DNA of 35,580 nucleotides from a virus, in IMG/VR virus record IMGVR_UViG_3300040751_001482, positions 1 to 35,580 of that record, one strand, 5' to 3'. The position numbers were made by a program, and so were the translations under genes. The notes under the pieces were generated by a model that was given only the letters and a program-made list of their open reading frames with translations, made no database searches and was not told the DNA's origin. The first letter of the stretch is position 1. Every line of letters starts with the position of its first letter. Of the stretch, positions 1 through 8,162 are shown piece after piece.

Positions 1-2314
1 CAGACGAACCTGATGTTCCGCTACTACCTGATGAACCTGAAGTTCCTGATGAGCCAGACGAACCTGATGTTCCGCTACTACCTGATGAACCTGAAGTTCC
101 TGATGAGCCAGACGAACCTGAAGTTCCACTACTTCCGCTTGAACCTGAAGTTCCGCTACTACCTGATGAACCTGAAGTTCCTGATGAACCAGACGAACCT
201 GAAGTTCCACTACTTCCGCTTGAACCTGATGTTCCGCTACTACCTGACGAACCTGAAGTTCCACTACTTCCGCTTGAACCTGAAGTTCCTGATGAGCCAG
301 ACGAACCTGATGTTCCGCTACTACCTGATGAACCTGAAGTTCCTGATGAGCCAGACGAACCTGATGTTCCGCTACTACCTGATGAACCTGAAGTTCCTGA
401 TGAACCAGACGAACCTGATGTTCCACTACTACCTGATGAACCTGATGTTCCGCTACTACCTGATGAACCTGATGTTCCACTACTACCTGATGAACCTGAT
501 GTTCCACTTGAACCTGAAGAACCGGAAGTCCCGTTTGTACCATCAACACCACTTATACCTGAAGTTCCTGAAGTTCCGCTACTTCCACTTGAACCTGATG
601 TTCCGCTTGAACCTGAAGAACCTGATGTTCCGCTTGAACCTGAAGAACCTGATGTTCCGCTTGAACCTGAAGAACCTGAAGTTCCACTACTTCCGCTTGA
701 ACCTGAAGTTCCTGATGAACCAGACGAACCTGATGTTCCGCTACTACCTGATGAACCTGAAGTTCCTGATGAGCCAGACGAACCTGATGTTCCACTACTA
801 CCTGATGAACCTGATGTTCCGCTACTACCTGATGAACCTGATGAGCCAGACGAACCTGAAGTTCCACTACTTCCGCTTGAACCTGAAGTTCCTGATGAAC
901 CAGACGAACCTGAAGTTCCACTACTTCCGCTTGAACCTGAAGTTCCGCTACTACCTGATGAACCTGAAGTTCCTGAAGAACCACTACTTCCTGAAGTTCC
1001 ACTTGAACCAGACGAACCTGAAGTTCCACTACTACCTGATGAACCTGAAGTTCCTGATGAGCCAGACGAACCTGATGTTCCGCTACTACCTGATGAACCT
1101 GATGTTCCGCTACTACCTGAAGTTCCTGATGAGCCAGACGAACCTGAAGTTCCACTACTTCCGCTTGAACCTGAAGAACCTGATGAACCACTACTTCCTG
1201 AAGTTCCACTTGAACCTGAAGAACCTGATGTTCCTGATGAACCACTACTTCCTGAAGTTCCACTTGAACCTGAAGAACCTGATGTTCCTGATGAACCACT
1301 ACTTCCTGAAGTTCCGCTTGAACCTGAAGAACCTGAAGTTCCTGATGAACCGCTACTTCCTGATGTTCCTGATGAGCCAGATGAACCTGATGTTCCTGAT
1401 GAACCGCTACTTCCTGAAGTTCCACTTGAACCTGAAGAACCTGATGTTCCTGATGAACCACTACTTCCTGAAGTTCCGCTTGAACCTGAAGAACCTGATG
1501 TTCCTGATGAACCGCTACTTCCTGATGTTCCTGATGAGCCAGATGAACCTGACGTTCCTGAAGAACCATTACTTCCTGAAGTTCCGCTTGAACCTGAAGA
1601 ACCTGATGTTCCTGATGAACCACTACTTCCTGATGTTCCTGATGAGCCAGATGAACCTGACGTTCCTGAAGAACCATTACTTCCTGAAGTTCCGCTTGAA
1701 CCTGAAGAACCTGATGTTCCTGATGAACCGCTACTTCCTGAAGTTCCGCTTGAACCTGAAGAACCTGATGTTCCTGATGAACCGCTACTTCCTGATGTTC
1801 CTGATGAGCCAGATGAACCTGACGTTCCTGAAGAACCATTACTTCCTGAAGTTCCGCTTGAACCTGAAGAACCTGATGTTCCTGATGAACCGCTACTTCC
1901 TGAAGTTCCGCTTGAACCTGAAGAACCTGATGTTCCTGAAGAGCCACTACTTCCTGATGTTCCACTTGAACCTGAAGAACCTGACGTTCCTGAGGAACCA
2001 CTACTTCCTGATGTTCCACTTGAACCTGAGGAACCGTTACTTCCTGATGTTCCTGATGAGCCAGATGAACCTGACGTTCCTGAAGAGCCACTACTTCCTG
2101 ATGTTCCACTTGAACCTGAAGAACCTGACGTTCCTGAGGAACCACTACTTCCTGATGTTCCACTCGAACCTGAAGAACCTGATGTTCCTGATGAACCACT
2201 ACTTCCTGAAGTTCCGCTTGAACCTGAAGAACCTGATGTTCCTGAAGAGCCAGACGAACCTGATGTTCCACTACTACCTGAAGAACCTGATGTTCCTGAA
2301 GAGCCGGATGAACC
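1..2314 (-). repeat. Gly-X-Y (GTSGSSGSS) coding tandem array A
   Basis: A tandem array with a 27-nt unit encoding GTSGSSGSS fills at least 2.3 kb and continues past the left edge. Glycine occupies every third position, as in collagen-like phage fibres, but prolines are absent and X/Y are almost all Ser or Thr. Synonymous codons vary between units. A single break reading GISGVDGTNGTSG lies near 520-565. Higher-order copying is visible: a variant containing aagaaccatt starts at 1561, 1669 and 1831, spaced 4 and 6 units apart. Confidence 0.95.
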
Positions 2315-3151
2315 ATCATTACCTATAACACCAACTGTTGTTGTTACAAATGAGTAATTCGTGTTACCTTCAGTATACCATACTACCGTATGATTTGTCG
2401 TATCTAAGTTTTTTAGATAAATTTTAACAATCATTCTATCAGAAGAATTAATTGTTGTAGTAGGGAATATTATATTAGGAAATACTTCAACAGGTGTGGT
2501 TTCATTTATCCAAGGAATTTGATACTCATTAGTTGTTAATACTTGTCCGTATGATGTGCCTCCGGAATTAGCTAATTCTAATGTGCAAAATGTCGTAATG
2601 TCCGCATTTGCTTGTGGTAACAACATATGTAAATGAAAAGTTTGAATACCTCCGGGTATTAATTCAAATCCTAATTCATCTGTTATAAATTCAGAAGTTA
2701 AACCTGTAGATGAAGAGCTAAGTGGTACTGATACAGTTACCTCTCCTGTTGTAGTAATTCCGGTACTTAAATCTTTATAGTTTGATGGTGTTTGTGATAC
2801 CGATTCATTAAAATAGTATATCCTTCCTGATGAAATACCATCTCTTCCTGATGTTCCTGATGAACCTGACGAACCACTAGTACCCGACCCTCCTCCTTCT
2901 TGTTTTAATACTAAATCAGAATCAGTTATACCACTAAAATACCAATAATCGGCAATACCTCCTGTCGCACCTGTAAGTTGAATACCATTATATCCTGTAG
3001 TACCGGTAACTATTCCAACTGTTAATCCTACGTGTCTATTAGAAGAGACTATCGCCTGATTGGCTGCGGTAGTACTACTATACGGACCATATCTAAAATC
3101 CAGTGGTAATCCACCTTCTAAACCTATATTATTACTTAGTGTTATTGCCAT
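1..3151 (-). CDS. Collagen-like repeat fibre protein, C-terminus cut by window edge
   Basis: Probable virion fibre or receptor-binding protein. The frame opens with ATG at 3151 (MAITLSNNIGLEGGLPLDFR) and stays open to base 1, giving about 1050 visible residues; the stop lies outside the window. Residues 1-80 contain LPLDFR followed by YNGIQLT and ADYWYF, which resembles the PLDxR-type N-terminal domain common in phage fibres. A short GTSG spacer near residues 88-100 and a beta-rich region (about 105-275) precede a Gly-X-Y array from residue 280 to the window edge, made of GTSGSSGSS units. The gene sits 10 nt after the preceding, similarly built fibre gene and is probably co-transcribed. The frame is constant through the array, so I see no frameshift. 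The function as a fibre is inferred from architecture and context; the C-terminal tip, which would carry specificity, is not visible. Confidence 0.8.
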   Translation of the reverse strand, partial: MAITLSNNIGLEGGLPLDFRYGPYSSTTAANQAIVSSNRHVGLTVGIVTGTTGYNGIQLTGATGGIADYWYFSGITDSDLVLKQEGGGSGTSGSSGSSGTSGRDGISSGRIYYFNESVSQTPSNYKDLSTGITTTGEVTVSVPLSSSSTGLTSEFITDELGFELIPGGIQTFHLHMLLPQANADITTFCTLELANSGGTSYGQVLTTNEYQIPWINETTPVEVFPNIIFPTTTINSSDRMIVKIYLKNLDTTNHTVVWYTEGNTNYSFVTTTVGVIGNDGSSGSSGTSGSSGSSGTSGSSGSSGTSGSSGSSGTSGSSGSSGTSGSSGSSGTSGSSGSSGTSGSSGSSGTSGSSGSSGTSGSSGSSGTSGSNGSSGSSGTSGSSGSSGTSGSSGSSGTSGSSGSSGTSGSSGSSGTSGSSGSSGTSGSSGSSGTSGSNGSSGTSGSSGSSGTSGSSGSSGTSGSSGSSGTSGSSGSSGTSGSSGSSGTSGSNGSSGTSGSSGSSGTSGSSGSSGTSGSSGSSGTSGSNGSSGTSGSSGSSGTSGSSGSSGTSGSSGSSGTSGSSGSSGTSGSSGSSGTSGSSGSSGTSGSSGSSGTSGSSGSSGTSGSSGSSGTSGSSGSSGTSGSSGSSGTSGSSGSSGTSGSSGSSGTSGSSGSSGSSGSSGSSGTSGSSGSSGTSGSSGTSGSSGSSGTSGSSGSSGTSGSSGSSGTSGSSGSSGTSGSSGSSGTSGSSGSSGTSGSSGSSGTSGSSGSSGTSGSSGSSGTSGSSGSSGSSGSSGTSGSSGSSGTSGSSGSSGTSGSSGSSGTSGSSGSSGTSGSSGSSGTSGSSGSSGTSGSSGSSGTSGSSGSSGTSGSSGSSGTSGTSGISGVDGTNGTSGSSGSSGTSGSSGSSGTSGSSGSSGTSGSSGSSGTSGSSGSSGTSGSSGSSGTSGSSGSSGTSGSSGSSGTSGSSGSSGTSGSSGSSGTSGSSGSSGTSGSSGSSGTSGSSGSSGTSGSSGSSGTSGSSGSSGTSGSSGSSGTSGSSGSSGTSGSSGSSGTSGSSGSSGTSGSS

Positions 3152-3161
3152 GTCTTTATTT

Positions 3162-5966
3162 TTAAGTTACTATAGTTGTGTTTAAATCCATCGACCCAAA
3201 TCCTGTTGTCGTTGTCTGATAATTACTTATGTATATCTTATAATTTACTCCCGACCAATACCCATCAGGACTATCTATTGCACCGATAACTTCAGTTTCA
3301 AATAAACCTGAAGAGCCAAAATTACCCTTGTTTAAATCGGTAACATAATAACTCTGTTTTGTATTATATTCTTCAAAATGTGCAAACCATAAAAACTCAG
3401 AGGAGGCGTTAAAAGTTATCGTTATTGTATCGTTCTGATTATTAGTTATTGAAGATTTGTTAGCGGTGCCTCCTGAGATTGCGTTTTGAATAGAGTTGAT
3501 AGTTGGTTGTGAAGTAGAGACTCCGTACCAATATGGATAGACACCTGTTATAGTAACGTCTGTCGAGTTTAGGTTAGTTCTTGCTTGTTGTGGTGTATCT
3601 ACAGAAGTACCTGCGGTGCGAGTATCTGTATTACCTTTGTTATCTAACTTAGGTAACCCTGCGTTACAATCACCCTCAGCGTCATACATAACTGTTGATG
3701 CGGCTTCACCTATCGTAGGTTCTGGTATTGTTAATGTGTAGGATAATTGTGTAGACGTAAATCTCGTATTTGGATTGTTAGGGTTAGTAAAACCAAATTG
3801 GTCAGGTATGTTTGTTATTGAAGATTCCGTTGGTGAATTATCTATAACAACATCGACGTTTGGTGATGTTGTTCCTGTTCTAACCCTTATACTTGTAAAG
3901 TCTCCAGCGTCATTTTTATCTCCGTACCCACTTACAACAATAGATTTAGTAGTACCGACTTCTAAAGTTTGATTATTTAAACCTTGTAATGTGACTGTTG
4001 GTTTTGTGTATGTGGGTAATGCCGTTGGAAACAAAATATCATTAAATAACTGAACTAATGTTTTTCCTGTTAAATCGTCAACTCTTGTTCCAGCGTCTAG
4101 TCCTCCAACATCTTCATTCATTTCTAAATCCGCACTTAAATTACTATTGTATATTGTATATAATGTATTAGGGTCTATTATACCTAAACCAGTATTGGCC
4201 GAAACTGAAATATCACCACCACCTGTGGTAAATCCTGTAATTTGAATCGTATCAGATAAATTATTGTATAGTTCTAAAGTTGTTGTTGCGGATAAGTATG
4301 TACCACCAGTTATTGTTTTAAAACCGTCTACATTAATATTATCTAAACTATTTTCACTTTCTAAAACTAATCGTCCATTAGAATCGTAAGTTACAGTACC
4401 TCCTGTAAATGAATTACCACTAGTTCCACTTGAGCCTGAAGAACCTGATGTTCCTGAAGAGCCACTACTTCCTGATGTTCCACTCGAACCTGAAGAACCT
4501 GATGTTCCTGAAGAACCACTACTTCCTGATGTTCCACTTGAACCTGAAGAACCTGACGTTCCTGAGGAACCACTACTTCCTGATGTTCCACTTGAACCTG
4601 AAGAACCTGACGTTCCTGAGGAACCGTTACTTCCTGATGTTCCTGATGAGCCAGATGAACCTGACGTTCCTGAAGAGCCACTACTTCCTGATGTTCCACT
4701 TGAACCTGAAGAACCTGACGTTCCTGAGGAACCACTACTTCCTGATGTTCCGCTTGAACCTGAAGAACCTGATGTTCCTGAAGAACCACTACTTCCTGAA
4801 GTTCCGCTTGAACCTGAAGAACCTGATGTTCCTGAAGAGCCACTACTTCCTGATGTTCCTGATGAGCCAGATGAACCTGATGTTCCATTTGTACCATCAA
4901 CACCACTTATTCCTGATGTTCCACTACTACCTGAAGAACCTGATGTTCCTGATGAACCACTACTTCCTGAAGTTCCACTTGAACCTGAAGAACCTGATGT
5001 TCCTGATGAACCACTACTTCCTGAAGTTCCACTTGAACCTGAAGAACCTGATGTTCCTGATGAACCACTACTTCCTGAAGTTCCGCTTGAACCTGAAGAA
5101 CCTGAAGTTCCTGATGAACCGCTACTTCCTGATGTTCCTGATGAGCCAGATGAACCTGATGTTCCTGATGAGCCACTACTTCCTGATGTTCCACTTGAGC
5201 CTGAAGAACCTGATGTTCCTCCGCTTCCACCTGTAAATCCTGTAACACTTATTGTATCTCCTAGATTATTATAAAGTTCTAATGTAGAAGTACCACTAAA
5301 GAATGTACCTCCTGTAATTGTTTTAAGACCGCTAATTGTAACTGTATTACCTGAATTCGAATTTAAATTTAGGTCACCTGTTGAATTATAGTCTATGGTT
5401 CCACCAGTTACTTGCCAATCTGTACCCCAAAATACCCTCCATCTTGAATTAGAAGAAGTTGCCCCACTAACACCTTCAATTGAATTATCTAACCAAGCGT
5501 CTATAAATGCCTGTCCCGCTGCGTTTGGCGCAAATTGACTTCCGCTTGAAACTTGAAAGTAATCGGTAGTTTCAATTATCGCACCGCTACTTTCCGCGTT
5601 GTTATAAAGGGTCTCATAATCTGGTATTACGTATTGGTATACAGTATCCGTCTCGTGTACATATACCAACATACCTAATCTTCTTCTACCTGAAGAAATA
5701 CCATCATTATTAAGGTCTATTCTATTACTTTGGAATGATGCGGCTCTTGAGTAGTATCTTACAGGTATTATATTTCTTTCATCTTGTACTATAGAACCTG
5801 TAATACCGTAAGTATTAAATTTTAAATCATCTATTGACCATACTTCCATATAACCACCTGTACCTAAAACACTATAGTTAGTGCCGAATACGTCAGAACG
5901 TATAACAGTTTCTGTAAAATTTACTAAGTCTAAAGTTACGGGGTTTTTATAATTAAAATTTGCCAT
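3162..5966 (-). CDS. Collagen-like repeat fibre protein (934 aa)
   Basis: Complete fibre-type virion protein. The N-terminal region (residues 1-245) includes RRRLGMLVYVHETDTVYQY near 94-112, matching the GMxVYVxxTxxxYxY motif frequent in phage fibre N-terminal domains. A Gly-X-Y array of GTSGSSGSS units covers about residues 247-517 and is interrupted by GISGVDGTNG. Two related blocks flank the array: KTITGGTFFSGTSTLELYNN before it and KTITGGTYLSATTTLELYNN after it. The C-terminal 330 residues are non-repetitive, rich in Thr, Asn and Ile, and are the likely receptor-binding or tip domain. The gene is 9 nt downstream of the 716-aa gene and 10 nt upstream of the truncated paralogue. Role inferred from architecture; no enzymatic motif seen. 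Confidence 0.85.
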   Translation of the reverse strand: MANFNYKNPVTLDLVNFTETVIRSDVFGTNYSVLGTGGYMEVWSIDDLKFNTYGITGSIVQDERNIIPVRYYSRAASFQSNRIDLNNDGISSGRRRLGMLVYVHETDTVYQYVIPDYETLYNNAESSGAIIETTDYFQVSSGSQFAPNAAGQAFIDAWLDNSIEGVSGATSSNSRWRVFWGTDWQVTGGTIDYNSTGDLNLNSNSGNTVTISGLKTITGGTFFSGTSTLELYNNLGDTISVTGFTGGSGGTSGSSGSSGTSGSSGSSGTSGSSGSSGTSGSSGSSGTSGSSGSSGTSGSSGSSGTSGSSGSSGTSGSSGSSGTSGSSGSSGTSGSSGSSGTSGSSGSSGTSGISGVDGTNGTSGSSGSSGTSGSSGSSGTSGSSGSSGTSGSSGSSGTSGSSGSSGTSGSSGSSGTSGSSGSSGTSGSSGSSGTSGSSGSSGTSGSNGSSGTSGSSGSSGTSGSSGSSGTSGSSGSSGTSGSSGSSGTSGSSGSSGTSGSSGSSGTSGSSGSSGTSGNSFTGGTVTYDSNGRLVLESENSLDNINVDGFKTITGGTYLSATTTLELYNNLSDTIQITGFTTGGGDISVSANTGLGIIDPNTLYTIYNSNLSADLEMNEDVGGLDAGTRVDDLTGKTLVQLFNDILFPTALPTYTKPTVTLQGLNNQTLEVGTTKSIVVSGYGDKNDAGDFTSIRVRTGTTSPNVDVVIDNSPTESSITNIPDQFGFTNPNNPNTRFTSTQLSYTLTIPEPTIGEAASTVMYDAEGDCNAGLPKLDNKGNTDTRTAGTSVDTPQQARTNLNSTDVTITGVYPYWYGVSTSQPTINSIQNAISGGTANKSSITNNQNDTITITFNASSEFLWFAHFEEYNTKQSYYVTDLNKGNFGSSGLFETEVIGAIDSPDGYWSGVNYKIYISNYQTTTTGFGSMDLNTTIVT
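4416..5229 (-). repeat. Gly-X-Y (GTSGSSGSS) coding tandem array B
   Basis: About 0.8 kb of 27-nt units inside the 934-aa fibre gene, encoding GTSGSSGSS with glycine at every third residue. It shares the GISGVDGTNGTSG interruption (about 4885-4920) with array A and has long exact DNA identity to it, so the two arrays have a common origin or exchange sequence. Confidence 0.95.
4615..4751. repeat. 137-bp exact repeat of positions 2025-2161
   Basis: Comparing the two arrays base by base, 4615-4751 is identical to 2025-2161 in the same orientation. To the left the match resumes after an 18-nt (6-codon) indel: 4516-4600 corresponds to about 1943-2027. Units elsewhere in the arrays differ at synonymous sites, so this tract marks a recent duplication or gene conversion rather than coding constraint. 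Confidence 0.85.
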
Positions 5967-5975
5967 TTTTTTATA

Positions 5976-8126
5976 TTATATTAATGAACCACCTTTAAAG
6001 TAATTCGCATTAGTGTCAGTCACTCCAGGACTACCCTGATTATATCCTCCTCCTCCACTAAACACTCTATATGTCGTGTTTGGCCAATTTGGTCCAGTAT
6101 ACACTACATCTATCACCCTAAGCGTTGGGTCTGTTCCTAACGCACTTAAACTATTTGGACTACCTAAGTAATTAACTAGTATCTCAGAATATACCTGAGT
6201 AGAATTATTTAATAATGAGTGAGGGACGAATATTGAATAGAAGATATTTCCAGTTACTGTATTAGCCGGAACTTCCGCAGTAACAAATGTGTATTGACTT
6301 ATCGCATTACCAAATGAATCAACACCTCCTCCAGTCTGAGGAACTGATACTTGTATAGTTCCATTAGTATTGTTGGTGGTTCCTGTTACGAATCCTGGCC
6401 AGTCCATATATGTTTGTAAACCAGTTGCATTAACTCCACCGGTGCCGTTACTTTGGAAACCGTACCAAGATGCCGAACCTCCTAACTGTTGGAACATATA
6501 CTGTAATATATCGGTGTCAGGATTAGGTCCAAATTGGGAATCGTCTCCGGATTCTATAAATATTAACGCGTTTAATGTTGGTTCAGATTTAGTCGCTGAT
6601 GGTGTTACTGTCATAGTAGGTGTTATTGAAATTGATGGTGTGTTTGTCACCGAAGGAGTGACTGAGATTGACGGAGTTACTGAAATTGATGGTGTGTTAG
6701 TTACTGAAGGAGTATTTGTATTACTTGGTGTATTAGTTACTGAAGGTGTATTTGTATTACTTGGTGTGTTAGTAACTGATGGAGTGTTAGTAACCGATGG
6801 AGTATTAGTCACTGAAGGTGTGTTTGTATTACTTGGCGTATTAGATGGAGTATTAGTTACTGAAGGTGTATTTGTATTAGATGGAGTATTAGTTACTGAA
6901 GGCGTATTGGTAACTGAAGGAGTGTTTGTATTACTTGGTGTATTAGTATTACTTGGTGTGTTAGTTACTGATGGTGTATTTGTATTACTTGGTGTGTTAG
7001 TAACTGATGGAGTATTAGTGACTGAAGGTGTATTGGTAACTGAAGGAGTGTTTGTATTACTTGGTGTGTTAGTTACTGAAGGTGTATTTGTATTAGATGG
7101 AGTATTAGTTACTGAAGGAGTGTTGGTATTACTTGGTGTGTTAGTAACTGAAGGTGTATTTGTATTACTTGGTGTGTTAGTTACTGAAGGCGTATTGGTA
7201 ACTGAAGGAGTGTTCGTATTAGATGGCGTGTTAGTAACTGATGGTGTATTCGTATTAGATGGTGTATTAGTTACTGAAGGTGTGTTCGTATTAGATGGTG
7301 TATTGGTAACTGAAGGAGTATTGGTATTAGATGGCGTGTTAGTAACTGAAGGTGTGTTAGTAACTGAAGGTGTGTTAGTAACTGAATTAGTTGGCGTCGA
7401 TGTTGGTGTCGGTAAAGAGTCTGTGGGTGTTACCGAAGGAGTTACACTATTACTAGGTGTATTAGATGGTGTAGTAGTTACTGATGGTGTGTTCGTATTA
7501 CTTGGCGTATTAGTAACTGAAGGTGTATTGGTAACTGAAGGTGTATTTGTATTACTTGGTGTATTGGTAACTGAAGGAGTATTTGTGTTGCTCGGTGTGT
7601 TAGTTACTGATGGTGTATTTGTATTAGATGGTGTATTAGTTACTGATGGTGTATTGGTATTACTTGGTGTATTGGTAACTGATGGTGTTTGCGTTACTGA
7701 ACTAGTCGGTGTCGATGTTGGTGTTGGTAAAGAGTCTGTTGGTGTTACCGAAGGAGTTACACTATTACTAGGTGTATTAGTTGCCGATGGTGTGTTAGTT
7801 ACTGAAGGAGTGTTAGTATTAGATGGAGTATTGGTTACCGATGGTGTTATCGTTAATGTCGGTGTATTAGTTACCGTAGGTGTTGCAGTAGGTGTCGGTG
7901 ACACCTCAATTATCACTTCTACTTCAGTATTACAAGGCTCATCACTTTTTACAATATATATGTTGTGAGTATCGTCGTCCGTAAATGTATATCCCGTTGA
8001 AAGTTCTTGTGAGGTGACTCCAGAGGCTATTAAATTAGGGGGCGTAACTGATGAAAAGTATATATCTACGGTATCTATATCACTACCAATCGTTACACCT
8101 GTAAACGTGATTTCCCTTGTCGCCAT
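5976..8126 (-). CDS. Thr/Pro/Ser/Asn-repeat virion protein (716 aa)
   Basis: Likely fibre or surface-decoration protein. A small N-terminal beta-rich domain (residues 1-74, starting MATREITFTGVTIGSDIDTV) is probably the virion anchor. Residues about 75-510 are a repeat stalk of TNTPSV and TNTPSN units, broken twice by the block TPTDSLPTPTSTPT. A non-repetitive C-terminal domain of about 200 residues follows (from SEPTLNALIFIESGDDSQFG) and ends in a Gly/Asn-rich tail. Pro and Thr spacing suggests an extended stalk, possibly glycosylated, but no modification motif proves this. The ATG at 8126 has an A/T-only leader. It lies 36 nt downstream of the 1040-aa gene, the longest gap in this part of the operon. 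Confidence 0.85.
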   Translation of the reverse strand: MATREITFTGVTIGSDIDTVDIYFSSVTPPNLIASGVTSQELSTGYTFTDDDTHNIYIVKSDEPCNTEVEVIIEVSPTPTATPTVTNTPTLTITPSVTNTPSNTNTPSVTNTPSATNTPSNSVTPSVTPTDSLPTPTSTPTSSVTQTPSVTNTPSNTNTPSVTNTPSNTNTPSVTNTPSNTNTPSVTNTPSNTNTPSVTNTPSVTNTPSNTNTPSVTTTPSNTPSNSVTPSVTPTDSLPTPTSTPTNSVTNTPSVTNTPSVTNTPSNTNTPSVTNTPSNTNTPSVTNTPSNTNTPSVTNTPSNTNTPSVTNTPSVTNTPSNTNTPSVTNTPSNTNTPSVTNTPSNTNTPSVTNTPSNTNTPSVTNTPSVTNTPSVTNTPSNTNTPSVTNTPSNTNTPSNTNTPSVTNTPSVTNTPSNTNTPSVTNTPSNTPSNTNTPSVTNTPSVTNTPSVTNTPSNTNTPSVTNTPSNTNTPSVTNTPSISVTPSISVTPSVTNTPSISITPTMTVTPSATKSEPTLNALIFIESGDDSQFGPNPDTDILQYMFQQLGGSASWYGFQSNGTGGVNATGLQTYMDWPGFVTGTTNNTNGTIQVSVPQTGGGVDSFGNAISQYTFVTAEVPANTVTGNIFYSIFVPHSLLNNSTQVYSEILVNYLGSPNSLSALGTDPTLRVIDVVYTGPNWPNTTYRVFSGGGGYNQGSPGVTDTNANYFKGGSLI
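6598..7903 (-). repeat. TNTPSV/TNTPSN coding tandem array
   Basis: Roughly 1.3 kb of an 18/36-nt periodic repeat encoding alternating TNTPSV and TNTPSN hexapeptides in the 716-aa protein. Within it a block of about 70 bp encoding TPTDSLPTPTSTPT plus flanks occurs twice, around 7391-7464 and 7705-7780. The copies are 315 nt (105 codons) apart and nearly identical, a sign of segmental duplication in frame. Confidence 0.93.
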
Positions 8127-8162
8127 TATTTTTTATATTTTTATTATAAATAGTCATTACTT

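Noticed and set aside
1-2314. Possible CRISPR array or non-coding satellite
   Set aside because: Units are contiguous, without spacers, and keep a reading frame with synonymous variation, so the repeat is coding.
13-2328. A 771-codon open frame on the plus strand and a 588-codon frame on the minus strand over array A
   Set aside because: The 27-nt repeat has no stop in several frames, so these are shadows. The Gly-X-Y frame is continuous with a normal N-terminal domain starting at 3151 and matches the neighbouring fibre.
6370-7968. Long plus-strand open frame (532 codons) over the TPS array
   Set aside because: Low-complexity shadow (LVTEGV-type repeats) of the minus-strand array; no leader or partner gene on the plus strand.
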